Shown in pieces: positions 26,689 through 35,305 of a stretch of 64,000 nt of DNA (positions are counted from its first letter, which is position 1; each line of letters begins with the position of its first letter). The stretch is from Methanococcoides sp052057775 (GTDB lineage: Archaea > Halobacteriota > Methanosarcinia > Methanosarcinales > Methanosarcinaceae). Both the position numbers and the translations under genes were made by a program. The notes under the pieces were generated by a model. It saw nothing but the letters and a program-made list of their open reading frames with translations, had not been told where the DNA came from and did not search any database. The DNA lies in the NCBI RefSeq assembly GCF_052057775.1, contig NZ_CP195121.1:1116001-1180000 (forward strand), in the 5' to 3' direction.

Positions 26689-28200
26689 TCAGTCCTCCTG
26701 CTCTTCAGTGTCTTCTTCTTCTTCTTCTTCTTCTTCTTCTGTGTCAGTAATTGAAGCTGAAGTGAAATCCTCTATCACGAACTTTATGCTGTCGTTGACC
26801 TGTTCATATGTCAATGAAGTTTCGTTCACGATCTCGTTCTTGATCTCCTCTTCGTCGATGGTCTCAAATATGAATTTGGTGACATTGTCATTGATTTCCA
26901 CTGTTGCAGATGAGTTAATTTCAAAGATCTTTACCTCGATCTCGATTTCGTTCTCATCGTCATCGACTTCTTCAGTTTCTGCATCTTCTTCCTCGGTTTC
27001 TTCTTCAGTGGAATCAGTTGTTGCAGTGACTTCTTCATTATCTTCGACTTCTGCAAACTGCATCACCTCACCTGCACCTACCTGGTATGTTCCTTCTCCA
27101 GAGAGTGAAGCACTTCCTGTTCCTTCTGCGAAGACAGTCAGATCCTCTCCACTTACCATGACGGTAAGCCTTGTTCCATTAATGAGGGCATCACCTGTGA
27201 AATTCTCATATACATCGGCACGATATCCGTCTTCTGTCTGCTGGTTCACGACATCGTATGATGCTCCGCTGACATCAATCTCTGCATCTCCTGCAAGGTC
27301 CTTGATTACAAGCATTGCGTCTGTTGCGTTGATGGTAACGTTAAACTGTCCGGAAAGAACAATAGTGCCGTCACCCTCTGCATTGAGAGCACCCTCTCCT
27401 GTCATGTTAACATAGCCGTCTCTGGATTCCTTCATATTATCCAGAATTTCTCTGAGAACCTCGTTTGCTTCTTTGGTTTTATCGATCGCATCCTCAAGGT
27501 TTCCTTCTTCCAGCAGTGCCTTAGCTTCAGCTATCAGGCGGTTGTATTCATCGAGAAGTTCCTGAAGTTCGGCAGCTTCCTCTTCATCTTCCACTTGGTC
27601 GACTTCATCTTGCAGACGGTCGGAAACGTCATCGGATTTCTCAAGATATGTTTCAAGTCCATCGCCAACTCTGTCTCTTGTGCTTTTCCTGATGTCCTTT
27701 ATTGCATCTTTCCAGAGTTTCCTGATGTCCTTCAGTGCATCTGAAAGTTCTTTCTTTGAATCAGCATCCGCAATTTGTATTTCCTGAATTTCTATGAAAC
27801 TGTCAATGTAATCATTAATGGTAGTGTTTACATCTTCAGAATAGTCACCTTCATCTCTGATAGTTTCCAGACGGATGATCATGTAATCGACGGTGTCATT
27901 GAGGTACTCCTTAGATCTATCGATCATATCAGATTCATTGATGACCCCTTTTGCATAATCTCTCTTTATCATCTGGAATTCAGATGTCATGTTGTTATAG
28001 TCGTTCTTGGCGGCCTGGATATCATCCCTTGATTCCTGTATCCTGTCCCGATCCTGTATGCCTACCAGTTCACCGGTCTTTTTCATCTGTCCGGGTGCGT
28101 TCTCGTTTCCATTGTTTGCAAGTGCTGTCATAGGTAGTATGCTGACTACCATCAGCACAGCAGCGATAATTGCAAAACCTTTCATCGTTCCTCTCTTCAT
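26689..28200 (-). CDS. Secreted acidic coiled-coil protein
   Basis: 503 residues, no named family recognised. A signal peptide (KGFAIIAAVLMVVSILPMTALA) is followed by a long charged helical region at about 40-240 with likely coiled coils, then a beta-rich part at about 260-390 (NMTGEGALNAEGDGTIVLSG, LSGEGTYQVGAG). After that comes an acidic linker at about 395-425, a further folded segment, and a terminal poly-Glu/Asp tail encoded by a TCT repeat. Many N-x-S/T sites suggest a glycosylated cell-surface protein. An ATG five codons in is an alternative start with GAGG upstream. It is divergent from a membrane-bound regulator that may control it. Confidence 0.8.
   Translation of the reverse strand: MKRGTMKGFAIIAAVLMVVSILPMTALANNGNENAPGQMKKTGELVGIQDRDRIQESRDDIQAAKNDYNNMTSEFQMIKRDYAKGVINESDMIDRSKEYLNDTVDYMIIRLETIRDEGDYSEDVNTTINDYIDSFIEIQEIQIADADSKKELSDALKDIRKLWKDAIKDIRKSTRDRVGDGLETYLEKSDDVSDRLQDEVDQVEDEEEAAELQELLDEYNRLIAEAKALLEEGNLEDAIDKTKEANEVLREILDNMKESRDGYVNMTGEGALNAEGDGTIVLSGQFNVTINATDAMLVIKDLAGDAEIDVSGASYDVVNQQTEDGYRADVYENFTGDALINGTRLTVMVSGEDLTVFAEGTGSASLSGEGTYQVGAGEVMQFAEVEDNEEVTATTDSTEEETEEEDAETEEVDDDENEIEIEVKIFEINSSATVEINDNVTKFIFETIDEEEIKNEIVNETSLTYEQVNDSIKFVIEDFTSASITDTEEEEEEEEEDTEEQED
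26711..26740. repeat. (TCT)10 trinucleotide tract coding for poly-Glu
   Basis: Ten perfect TCT units (GAA/AGA on the coding strand) encoding the Glu run near the C terminus of the secreted acidic protein. Because units are three bases, copy-number changes would only lengthen or shorten the acidic tail. Confidence 0.9.
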
Positions 28201-28565
28201 TTACGGATTCCTCCAATATCATGAAATTATCTTACAGAATTATATTTGGGATGTTTGAATATAAACTTACTTTAGAAATGAGCAGTTTTTCATACCTGCT
28301 TCATTGTAATTAAGGAACTTTTAAAGCATAATGTATGGAATAAAACTTGATAGTAACTTATTTATCAAAAATAAGCCTTTGAAAGGTTTTTATTTCTTAT
28401 TAATACTTCACAACATGTTTTTCATCGATATTTTATATTTCGGGATTGCCTTGTTGTCAATATCTGTTTTGTATTGCGACATCTTATGAAAATAATCTAC
28501 TATCTCTGAAAATGGGCTCGAGAACAACAATAAACTATAATAGTTTCTTCCCATATTATTACACT
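28201..28565. other. Divergent promoter region
   Basis: 365 AT-rich bases between the secreted-protein and membrane-regulator genes. On the minus strand AAATATAAT (about 28236-28245) could drive the secreted protein; on the plus strand AACTATAATAG (about 28531-28541) lies about 25-30 bases before GTG 28566, fitting a leaderless start. Longer in-frame starts of the regulator (TTG 28446, ATG 28512) fall here. Confidence 0.45.
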
Positions 28566-29411
28566 GTGAAGATCCGGAACTTATTTGTTTTGAGTATATG
28601 TGTCTTAGCATGTTTCTTTTCAGCACTTCCTGTAAGTGCCGAAGGAACAGCTACTATTCATGGTGCCATCTATGAGTGGGATACTTTTCAGCTGATGGAG
28701 AACGCTATTATTGAAGTGAACTCCACACCGCCACAGTCTATCGTGGCGAAATATGGTGTATATTCCATGAACCTTGCTCCGGGTGAATACCTTATCACAG
28801 CAACTTATTATGAGAATAACACGCTTACAGCTTCTGCGCAGGAAACTATAACCATCACCGATGATGGCGACTATATTATAGACCTGATACTTCTTCCTTC
28901 GTATGATAGTGACCTTAGCGAAGACCCTGATCTTTTGAACATCATCACCTCACTGGAAGAAGACGCAGAAGCAATTGAAGGTGGGTCAGATGATCGCAAT
29001 TTGGTCTATGTTGCGGTTCTTATCGTATTTTTACTGGCCGGAACCGGTTTTTATCTGTTCTCAAGGAAGAACGGGGAGAAAGAGGTTGCTGAAGATATGC
29101 CAATTTCTCCTGTTGGAGAAGATAGAGTTGAAATGGCAGGAAAGGAACTATCTGAAGCACCTCAAGAGCCAGTGATTCCTGAAGAGAATGATTTACAGGA
29201 TGAGGTCCCATTGCCTTCGGACCTGCAGGAAGTGCTTGATATTATCAGGTCCGGGGGTGGTCGCATCACTCAGAAGGACCTGCGCTCGAAACTCAGCTAT
29301 TCCGAAGCAAAGGTCAGCCTGATAGTTTCAGATCTTGAGAACCGGGGTCTTGTGGAGAAGTTCAAAAAAGGACGGGGTAATATCATAATAATTCCTGATG
29401 ACCAGAGGTGA
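28566..29411 (+). CDS. Membrane-spanning one-component winged-helix regulator
   Basis: 281 residues from GTG 28566. Layout: signal sequence 1-25 (KIRNLFVLSICVLACFFSA), an extracellular beta domain about 26-110 resembling carboxypeptidase-regulatory or PEGA modules (GAIYEWDTFQLMENAIIEV, LAPGEYLITATYY), an acidic stalk, one membrane helix at 146-165, a charged linker, and a cytoplasmic winged helix at about 217-278 (LQEVLDIIRSGGGRITQKDLRSKLSYSEAKVSLIVSDLENRGLVEKFKKGRGNIII). This arrangement would carry an outside signal directly to DNA. The TATA placement favours the GTG start; ATG 28512 is the main alternative. It is divergent from the secreted acidic protein. Confidence 0.8.
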   Translation: MKIRNLFVLSICVLACFFSALPVSAEGTATIHGAIYEWDTFQLMENAIIEVNSTPPQSIVAKYGVYSMNLAPGEYLITATYYENNTLTASAQETITITDDGDYIIDLILLPSYDSDLSEDPDLLNIITSLEEDAEAIEGGSDDRNLVYVAVLIVFLLAGTGFYLFSRKNGEKEVAEDMPISPVGEDRVEMAGKELSEAPQEPVIPEENDLQDEVPLPSDLQEVLDIIRSGGGRITQKDLRSKLSYSEAKVSLIVSDLENRGLVEKFKKGRGNIIIIPDDQR

Positions 29412-29443
29412 TCCTGTTTTCCTTTTTCCTTAATTCTTTTCTC

Positions 29444-29476
29444 AACGGAACTCAGATGGATCTCGCTCCGTTTTTT
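29444..29476 (+). terminator. Terminator of membrane regulator gene
   Basis: AACGGA (29444-29449) pairs with TCCGTT (29467-29472), enclosing 17 bases that can partly pair, followed by six T residues. Confidence 0.5.
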
Positions 29477-29576
29477 GGATATTTCCTGTTCATTTCTTAT
29501 GTTGTTTTATATTGTTCCAAAGCTGTGAGCTTTTCTTATCAATACATTTATATGAAGAATAACTAAGAGGAAAGGC

Positions 29577-30083
29577 ATGAGAGTTTCAATGGATATCGAA
29601 CTGAAAGATGCTCCCGGACAGTTGCTTCTGGCTCTGCAACCGATCTCAGAGCTGAAAGGGAACCTTAAGTCCATCGTACACCACCATGAAGAACGAACAC
29701 CAAGAAGTACTATCCCTGTACAGGTCGTGTTCGAGGTGGAACCTGAGAACCTCGATCTTATTATTTCACGTCTTGAAGAGAATGGTATCGGTGTTTCCAG
29801 GGTAGATGAAAAACGTTTTATGGAACACGGCGCGGTCATCCTGATCGGTCACATTGTTCACACCGACATACAGGACACGATCGAAACTATTGACAAGACA
29901 GGCTTTGCAGAAGTCGTGGACATATGCCTTTCCATGCCTCACATCGAGAGGCAATCATCCGCTTCCCTGAAAATAGATGCTATTGGAAGGAAAGAACTTC
30001 ATGAGGCAATGTCTGTATTAAGAGAAGTGGCACAGAAAAAGGACCTGCTGTTAGTAGAACCCATAGAGGCCGATTTTGCATAA
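29577..30083 (+). CDS. ACT-domain protein, predicted regulator of homoserine dehydrogenase
   Basis: 168 residues of the archaeal COG2061-like group, named for its link to homoserine dehydrogenase. Two ACT-like halves are visible: VSMDIELKDAPGQLLLALQPISELKGNLKSIVHHH and the later FAEVVDICLSMPHIERQSSASLKIDAIG. It probably binds threonine, methionine or another aspartate-family product and controls the enzyme allosterically; this is inferred from gene order. The homoserine dehydrogenase start lies 13 bases after its stop. Confidence 0.82.
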   Translation: MRVSMDIELKDAPGQLLLALQPISELKGNLKSIVHHHEERTPRSTIPVQVVFEVEPENLDLIISRLEENGIGVSRVDEKRFMEHGAVILIGHIVHTDIQDTIETIDKTGFAEVVDICLSMPHIERQSSASLKIDAIGRKELHEAMSVLREVAQKKDLLLVEPIEADFA

Positions 30084-30096
30084 AGGTGATGTTTCA

Positions 30097-31092
30097 ATGA
30101 GAAAAGTACGCGCATCTATTATTGGATTTGGTTCAGTAGGTCAGGGCGTTGCAGAGGTCTTACTGAAAAAGGACGATGAGCTCAAGTCTCTTGGAATTGA
30201 CATTGATGTAGTGGCAATATCAGATTCAAAGGGTTCTGAGGTCAACACCGAGGGAATTGACCTGAAAGCTGCTATTGAAAGAAAACGTGAGTCCGGTACT
30301 GTGGCTGTTGAAGACCTCACCGGCGAGTATATCATCAGGAACGTTGATCACGACGTTGTCATCGAAACAACACCTACCGACATCGAGACCGGTGGGAACG
30401 GACTTATCAACATGCTTGCCGCTTTTGAGAACGGCAGGGACGTCGTAACCTCAAATAAGGGTCCTCTTACACTGAAATACCAGGAGCTTATGGAGGCTGC
30501 AAGCGAATCCGGCTGTAAGTTCAGGTTCGAGGCTACCGTTGGCGGTGCAATGCCTATCATCAATCTTATAAAAAGCACACTCGCAGGCAATGAGATCAGG
30601 AGCATTGAAGGTATCCTTAACGGAACCTGCAATTACATCCTTACACGCATGATGGAGGAGCAGTCATCCTATGAGCAGATGCTTGCAGAAGCCAAGGAAC
30701 TGGGTATCGCTGAGACCGATCCGACCTATGATGTGGAAGGTATCGATGCTGCATGCAAGCTTGTTATTCTTGCAAATTCCATCTTCGGGCAGAATGCCAC
30801 TTTCCAGGACGTCGAAGTTACCGGTATTACAAAGATCACCCCTGAAGCGCTTGCTCTTGCTTATGATGATGGCTATGTTATAAAGCTGATAGGGGAGGTA
30901 AAGAAGGACCGTCTTCGTGTATCCCCGCGGCTGGTGCCTGCTTCACATCCTCTGGCAGTTGGCGGAACCCTCAACGTTGCATCAGTACACACCGATCTTG
31001 CAGGCACAGTAACTGTGACAGGAAGGGGTGCGGGTTCAATTGAGACTGCAAGTGCGATATTGAGTGATATCGTATCTATATACAGGGAATAA
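30097..31092 (+). CDS. hom: Homoserine dehydrogenase
   Basis: Reduces aspartate semialdehyde to homoserine, leading to threonine and methionine. It is 331 residues from ATG 30097, with GGTGAT just upstream; a further in-frame ATG at 30076 overlaps the preceding gene. The N-terminal NAD(P) motif is ASIIGFGSVGQGVAEVL, then VVTSNKGPL, EATVGGAMPII, and the family signature GILNGTCNYILTRM...AKELGIAETDPTYDVEGIDAACKLVILA. There is no fused aspartokinase or ACT domain; the ACT function is in the preceding gene. Confidence 0.95.
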   Translation: MRKVRASIIGFGSVGQGVAEVLLKKDDELKSLGIDIDVVAISDSKGSEVNTEGIDLKAAIERKRESGTVAVEDLTGEYIIRNVDHDVVIETTPTDIETGGNGLINMLAAFENGRDVVTSNKGPLTLKYQELMEAASESGCKFRFEATVGGAMPIINLIKSTLAGNEIRSIEGILNGTCNYILTRMMEEQSSYEQMLAEAKELGIAETDPTYDVEGIDAACKLVILANSIFGQNATFQDVEVTGITKITPEALALAYDDGYVIKLIGEVKKDRLRVSPRLVPASHPLAVGGTLNVASVHTDLAGTVTVTGRGAGSIETASAILSDIVSIYRE

Positions 31093-31141
31093 ATCTCTTT
31101 CAGTGAGTATTATTGGCAATCTCTAAAAGGAAGTTATCCGC

Positions 31142-32839
31142 ATGACCGACTTCAAAGAATTCGCAGAAGTGTGCAAAAGAATAGAACATACTTCAGGTTC
31201 ACTGGATATGACGGACATCGTATCGGAGATGTTCCATTCAGTATCCACTGAAGAACTCCCTGTTGTTGCACATTTCGTTATGGGGGACGTCTTCCCTGCA
31301 TGGAGTACTGAGCAACTGGGCGTTGGTCCGAGTCTTCTTTACACAGCTCTTTCCAGGTCATCGGGTCTTCCTCTCAAAGAGATCGAGAACCTTGTCAGGA
31401 ACACCGGCGATATTGGTGAGACCGCCATTGCAGCACTTAAAAAAGAAACCCGTAACCAGGCAACGTTCTCTGCCTTTATGGACGAGACTCCGGCTCTTTC
31501 AATTATGGAAGTTTTCGAGAGGTTCAACAATATATCCCGGACCACCGGAAAAGGTTCACAGACGACCAAGATCAAGAACCTTCAATATCTTTTCAATTCA
31601 GCAACCCCGGAGGAAGCCCGCTATCTTGCAAGGCTGGCAATAGAGGATCTTCGTATCGGTGTTGGTGAGGGCATCGTAAGGGATGCTATCGCCAAAGCTT
31701 TCGGTGTCCCTGCAGGGGATATTGAACGTGGTTTCATGCTTACCAACGACCTTGGTCTTGTGGCAATTGCTGCAAAGGAAGGCGGCAGGGAAGCTGTTTC
31801 ACAACTTGGTATGGAGCTGAACCGTCCTATCAAGATGATGCTGGCACAGGTCACCCCGAGCATTGAAACTGCTATCAATGACTTGGGTGTTGTGGCGGTC
31901 GAATGGAAGTTCGATGGTGCCAGGGTCCAGATACACAAGGACGGAGATGACATCACCATCTTCTCCAGGCGTCTTGAGAACGTTACTGCATCACTGCCTG
32001 ATATCGTCCAGGCCGTGAAAGAGCACGTAAAGGCGGATACCGCTATCCTTGAGGGTGAGGCAGTTGCTGTGGATGAGCACGGTAACCCGAGGGCTTTCCA
32101 GGATATCCTTAAGCGTTTCAGGAGAAAGTATGATGTGGAGACCACAGTACGTGAGATCCCGCTGACACTGAACCTTTTTGATCTGCTTTATCTTAATGAT
32201 GAGATCCTTATCGACATGCCGCTTACCGACAGAAGAAGCGCCCTTGTAGGGTGTGTGGAAAGTATCAATAGCATCAGGGTCGATGAACAGGTGCTTACCG
32301 ATGATCCGGAAAAGGTGAATGAGATCTACGCTGCAGCACTGGCTGCAGGGCACGAAGGTGTGATGATCAAGAATCCAAACGCACCGTACTCCCCGGGTAA
32401 AAGGGGTAAGAACTGGCTGAAGAAGAAGCCCGTCATGGAAACCCTAGATCTTGTGGTAGTTGGTGCTGAATGGGGTTATGGAAGGCGTGCAAACCTGATC
32501 GGATCCTACGCGCTGGCGTGCTTCGATCCGGATACGGGTGATTTCCTGCCTATTGGAAAGGTGGCTACCGGTTTTTCAGATGAGCAGCTTGCGGAACTTA
32601 CTGAACTCCTTTCCGGCCTGATCGTAGTTGAATCCGGAAGGGAGATCGAGCTGAAACCTGAAGTTGTCTTTGAGGTGGCCTTCGAGGAGATCCAGAAAAG
32701 TACCAATTACGGATCAGGATATGCGCTAAGGTTCCCGAGGCTTGTGAATGTCAGGGACGATAAGTCTCCTGAAGAGGCCGAGACCCTCGAGCGTATCGAG
32801 AGCATATACCTTGCTCAAAGGGGTAAGGCGCAGGACTAA
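31142..32839 (+). CDS. lig: ATP-dependent DNA ligase
   Basis: Archaeal replicative ligase, 565 residues, three domains. The N-terminal DNA-binding domain (to about 220) includes GEGIVRDAIAKAFGVP. The adenylation domain has catalytic Lys256 in EWKFDGARVQ (motif I), RRLENVT, EGEAVA (motif III), LNLFDLLYLN (motif IIIa), HEGVMIKNP (motif IV) and WLKKKP (motif V). The C-terminal OB fold ends with LRFPRLVNVRDDK. It is monocistronic, 49 bases behind hom. Confidence 0.96.
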   Translation: MTDFKEFAEVCKRIEHTSGSLDMTDIVSEMFHSVSTEELPVVAHFVMGDVFPAWSTEQLGVGPSLLYTALSRSSGLPLKEIENLVRNTGDIGETAIAALKKETRNQATFSAFMDETPALSIMEVFERFNNISRTTGKGSQTTKIKNLQYLFNSATPEEARYLARLAIEDLRIGVGEGIVRDAIAKAFGVPAGDIERGFMLTNDLGLVAIAAKEGGREAVSQLGMELNRPIKMMLAQVTPSIETAINDLGVVAVEWKFDGARVQIHKDGDDITIFSRRLENVTASLPDIVQAVKEHVKADTAILEGEAVAVDEHGNPRAFQDILKRFRRKYDVETTVREIPLTLNLFDLLYLNDEILIDMPLTDRRSALVGCVESINSIRVDEQVLTDDPEKVNEIYAAALAAGHEGVMIKNPNAPYSPGKRGKNWLKKKPVMETLDLVVVGAEWGYGRRANLIGSYALACFDPDTGDFLPIGKVATGFSDEQLAELTELLSGLIVVESGREIELKPEVVFEVAFEEIQKSTNYGSGYALRFPRLVNVRDDKSPEEAETLERIESIYLAQRGKAQD

Positions 32840-32943
32840 TTGAAGTTACAAAAATTAAATTCAAAGTTAAATGTAACTTTGGGTTTAATATTTTAATTAA
32901 GACCGATCCCAAAGTAACACTTACGATCAAAACTAAAAATGGA

Positions 32944-34188
32944 TTATCTGCCAAGCTCGGCATGAGCCCTTGCCAGATGACCTGCAGCCTGTGCCCCTAT
33001 CAGTGAGATCTCTCCTGCAAGGACTGCCGCTGCCACTATTTCTGCCAGTTTCTTTGAGTTCTCGCCGGGCACCTCGCCGGCTCCCGCAACACCCAAGAGG
33101 TTCAGGCAATCTCTCTGGGTGCCGATGCTTGTTCCTCCTCCCACTGTGCCGACCTGCACGGATGGCATTGTGACCGCACAATAGAGGTCACCATATTCGT
33201 TGACTTCCATGGTGGTAATTGCTGTACTTCCTTCAACAACATGGGCTGCATCCTGTCCGCATGCAAGGTACAACGCTGCCACGATGTTGGCTGCATGTGC
33301 ATTGTATCCGAGGGCTCCTGCCCTTGCTGAGCCGAGGAGGTTCTTCCTGTAGTTGACCTCTTCCATCATCTCCGGAGTGGTCTTCAGTTTCTTTTCGATA
33401 ATTTCCTTCGGGATGGTCACGTCAGCTGCCACGGTCTTACCCCTGCCCAGGATGTTATTGATGGCGGCAGGTTTCTTGTCTGTGCACATGTTCCCGGAGA
33501 GTGATACCGGATAAGCTCCGAACTCATCGGAGATAAGATTCAGTATTGCATCGGTGGCAATGGTCACCATGTTCATTCCCATTGCATCCTTTGTGTCATA
33601 GGCAAATCTTAAGAAAACAGTGTTTCCAGTGACGTATGGTTCAACGCTGATAAGTTCCCCGAAGCGTGTGGTCTCACCTGCCTTTTCCTTCATCTCTTCG
33701 AAGGTCTCAGACTTCCTGATCCAGTCAACGAACTTTCTTGCATGGGCAACATTGTCCATCTTGAAAACAGGTGCACGTGTCATCTGGTCCTGGAATATTC
33801 TGACGTTTGCTCCACCGGATGCAGTGATGGCAGAACATCCGCGATTGGTACTTGCAACAAGAGCTCCTTCGGTGGTTGCAAGGGGTAGCATGAACTCATC
33901 ATTGGCATACTCGCCGTTTATTTTGATGCCGCCTGCGACACCAAGGGGTATCTGTATAGCACCGATCATGTTCTCGATGTTGCGCTTTGTAGCGGATTCG
34001 GCATCAATGGTGTAATTATGTATATGCTCGAACTCTACACCTTCCAGCTTCTCGATCGCACATTTCCTCAACCTTATTGCAGTGTCTTTGTCAGTGTATG
34101 CATCGATCTTCCTTAGAGGGATCTCTCCTGATACAAGCTTCTCAAGCAATTCCTCTTCGCTGAATGTAGGTTCGGTATTTGATGCCAT
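32944..34188 (-). CDS. hmgA: 3-hydroxy-3-methylglutaryl-CoA reductase
   Basis: NADPH-dependent conversion of HMG-CoA to mevalonate, the committed step to isoprenoid membrane lipids. The 414 residues and motifs fit class I (archaeal/eukaryotic): NIENMIGAIQIPLGVAGG, STNRGCSAIT, RFAYDTKDAMGMNMVTI, GNMCTDKKPAAIN (catalytic lysine region), GYNAHAANIVAA, and TVGGGTSIGTQRDCL near the end. There is no membrane anchor. On the minus strand AAATATAAAT (about 34238-34247) is a plausible TATA element with a short leader. Confidence 0.96.
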   Translation of the reverse strand: MASNTEPTFSEEELLEKLVSGEIPLRKIDAYTDKDTAIRLRKCAIEKLEGVEFEHIHNYTIDAESATKRNIENMIGAIQIPLGVAGGIKINGEYANDEFMLPLATTEGALVASTNRGCSAITASGGANVRIFQDQMTRAPVFKMDNVAHARKFVDWIRKSETFEEMKEKAGETTRFGELISVEPYVTGNTVFLRFAYDTKDAMGMNMVTIATDAILNLISDEFGAYPVSLSGNMCTDKKPAAINNILGRGKTVAADVTIPKEIIEKKLKTTPEMMEEVNYRKNLLGSARAGALGYNAHAANIVAALYLACGQDAAHVVEGSTAITTMEVNEYGDLYCAVTMPSVQVGTVGGGTSIGTQRDCLNLLGVAGAGEVPGENSKKLAEIVAAAVLAGEISLIGAQAAGHLARAHAELGR

Positions 34189-34545
34189 ATTATTCCCCTG
34201 TTCTATATTGCTGGATTATTTGTCATAGGCTTTGATGTTATTTATATTTTGATATGCATTAAAACGGCAGTGTGCTGCTCCTTTTTTGTGTATGTCTCTT
34301 TCTTGCATACTGAAAAAGTCTGCCCGAATCATCATTATGATGATTAGTGTAGTCTCCACTGGAGATAATATTAAATAGCAGGTTGCCAATATTTTAATGG
34401 TAAGCCGTATCACCGATATGGCTGCAAGAGAGGGATGAAACTGGCCGTTGTACGATGGTCAGGTTTGTATCATTCAAGTTAGATGCACTTGTCTATCATG
34501 CCTTTGTAGCAGGTTTCGGGCAAGTGGTTACATAGGTGGTATTGA
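34189..34545. other. 357-base spacer with hmgA promoter and two palindromes
   Basis: It holds the likely hmgA TATA element near 34240 and the two inverted repeats described separately. The stretch 34396-34545 contains no ORF with family resemblance. A C-box-like ATGATGA occurs in the palindrome, but no matching D box was found. Confidence 0.45.
34327..34365. promoter_or_regulatory. Two adjacent inverted repeats, possible operator
   Basis: AATCATCAT-T-ATGATGATT, a perfect 9+1+9 palindrome (34327-34345), is followed seven bases later by TCTCC-ACT-GGAGA (34353-34365) and then the TATA-like GATAATATTAAATAG. The arrangement suggests a regulator-binding region for the downstream gene at 34546 or for hmgA. 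Confidence 0.4.
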
Positions 34546-35112
34546 ATGATTAATTCGAACAGTCTTACAGGACATCATGTTGCCAGATTGAATTCCAGTT
34601 CGAAAGAGGAGTTCAACAAATGGCGCAAAGAATGGCTTGTTGAAAATGCAAGATCCAGGCAATTAGAGGTGTATAAAGAAATGACCGATTGTAGTCCAAA
34701 CAATGGGTTCTGGGCTTGGTACCTTGAAAAGCATAATGATCTGACATGCAGATACAATAATCTTTATTCTGACATAACTGCAAGGGACTGCAGGGAGATG
34801 GAATTTAGCAAATCCGATAACAATGGTTTTGTAATCTCTCCCGGGAGTGGTGACCTTGACAGGATCAGGCAGGAATTCCTCAAGAATGACAAAGAGGCTA
34901 TTGACCGTATCACTACAAGCCTGAGCAAGATCGGGCTTTCTAAAGAGGCAGATGCGCTTGCTTCATCGGAGCCGATGGAAAAGAGAACGATCTCAACTCT
35001 TGACAGGTTCTTTGACTCTTTGCATGAAAAGGAATTCAATGATTTTCAGATAATTGATTTCTATCTGTCACTTTCTCCGGAAGAGCGTGTTTCACTGGGT
35101 TGCAAACCATAA
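34546..35112 (+). CDS. Hypothetical protein, 188 aa
   Basis: No family recognised. Soluble, helical and rather polar. The N-terminal part (SSSKEEFNKWRKEWLVENARSRQLEVYKEMTDCS) and a central aromatic GFWAWYLEKHNDL are followed by an acidic helical C terminus (DRIRQEFLKNDKEAIDRITTSLSKIGLSKEADALAS...FNDFQIIDFYLSLSPEERVSLGC). There is no signal or membrane segment. No clear ribosome-binding site precedes ATG 34546. Its upstream DNA has palindromes, so it may be regulated. It is flanked by long spacers, which suggests an accessory gene. Confidence 0.6.
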   Translation: MINSNSLTGHHVARLNSSSKEEFNKWRKEWLVENARSRQLEVYKEMTDCSPNNGFWAWYLEKHNDLTCRYNNLYSDITARDCREMEFSKSDNNGFVISPGSGDLDRIRQEFLKNDKEAIDRITTSLSKIGLSKEADALASSEPMEKRTISTLDRFFDSLHEKEFNDFQIIDFYLSLSPEERVSLGCKP

Positions 35113-35305
35113 TATCACAATAATTTTTGGAGATCAGATTGTACGATTCCATTTAGTTACATCTGTATATTTTTCTCGATTTTTTTACCCGGATAACGTA
35201 TTATCTCTCGAAAATATATGAACAATGTAGGACACAACAAATTTATAATATAGTTTTGTCTTCATCATAGTACTTATTTGTTCATTTTATACGTGAGGAA
35301 TATCT

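Noticed and set aside
26331..27415. Long serine-rich open frames on the plus strand
   Set aside because: They are the reverse complement of Glu/Asp codon-rich stretches of the secreted acidic proteins; poly-Ser arises from TCT/TCA runs.
34327..34365. C/D box small RNA (ATGATGA resembles box C)
   Set aside because: No CTGA D box or second C'/D' pair is found at suitable spacing; the element is better explained as a palindrome.
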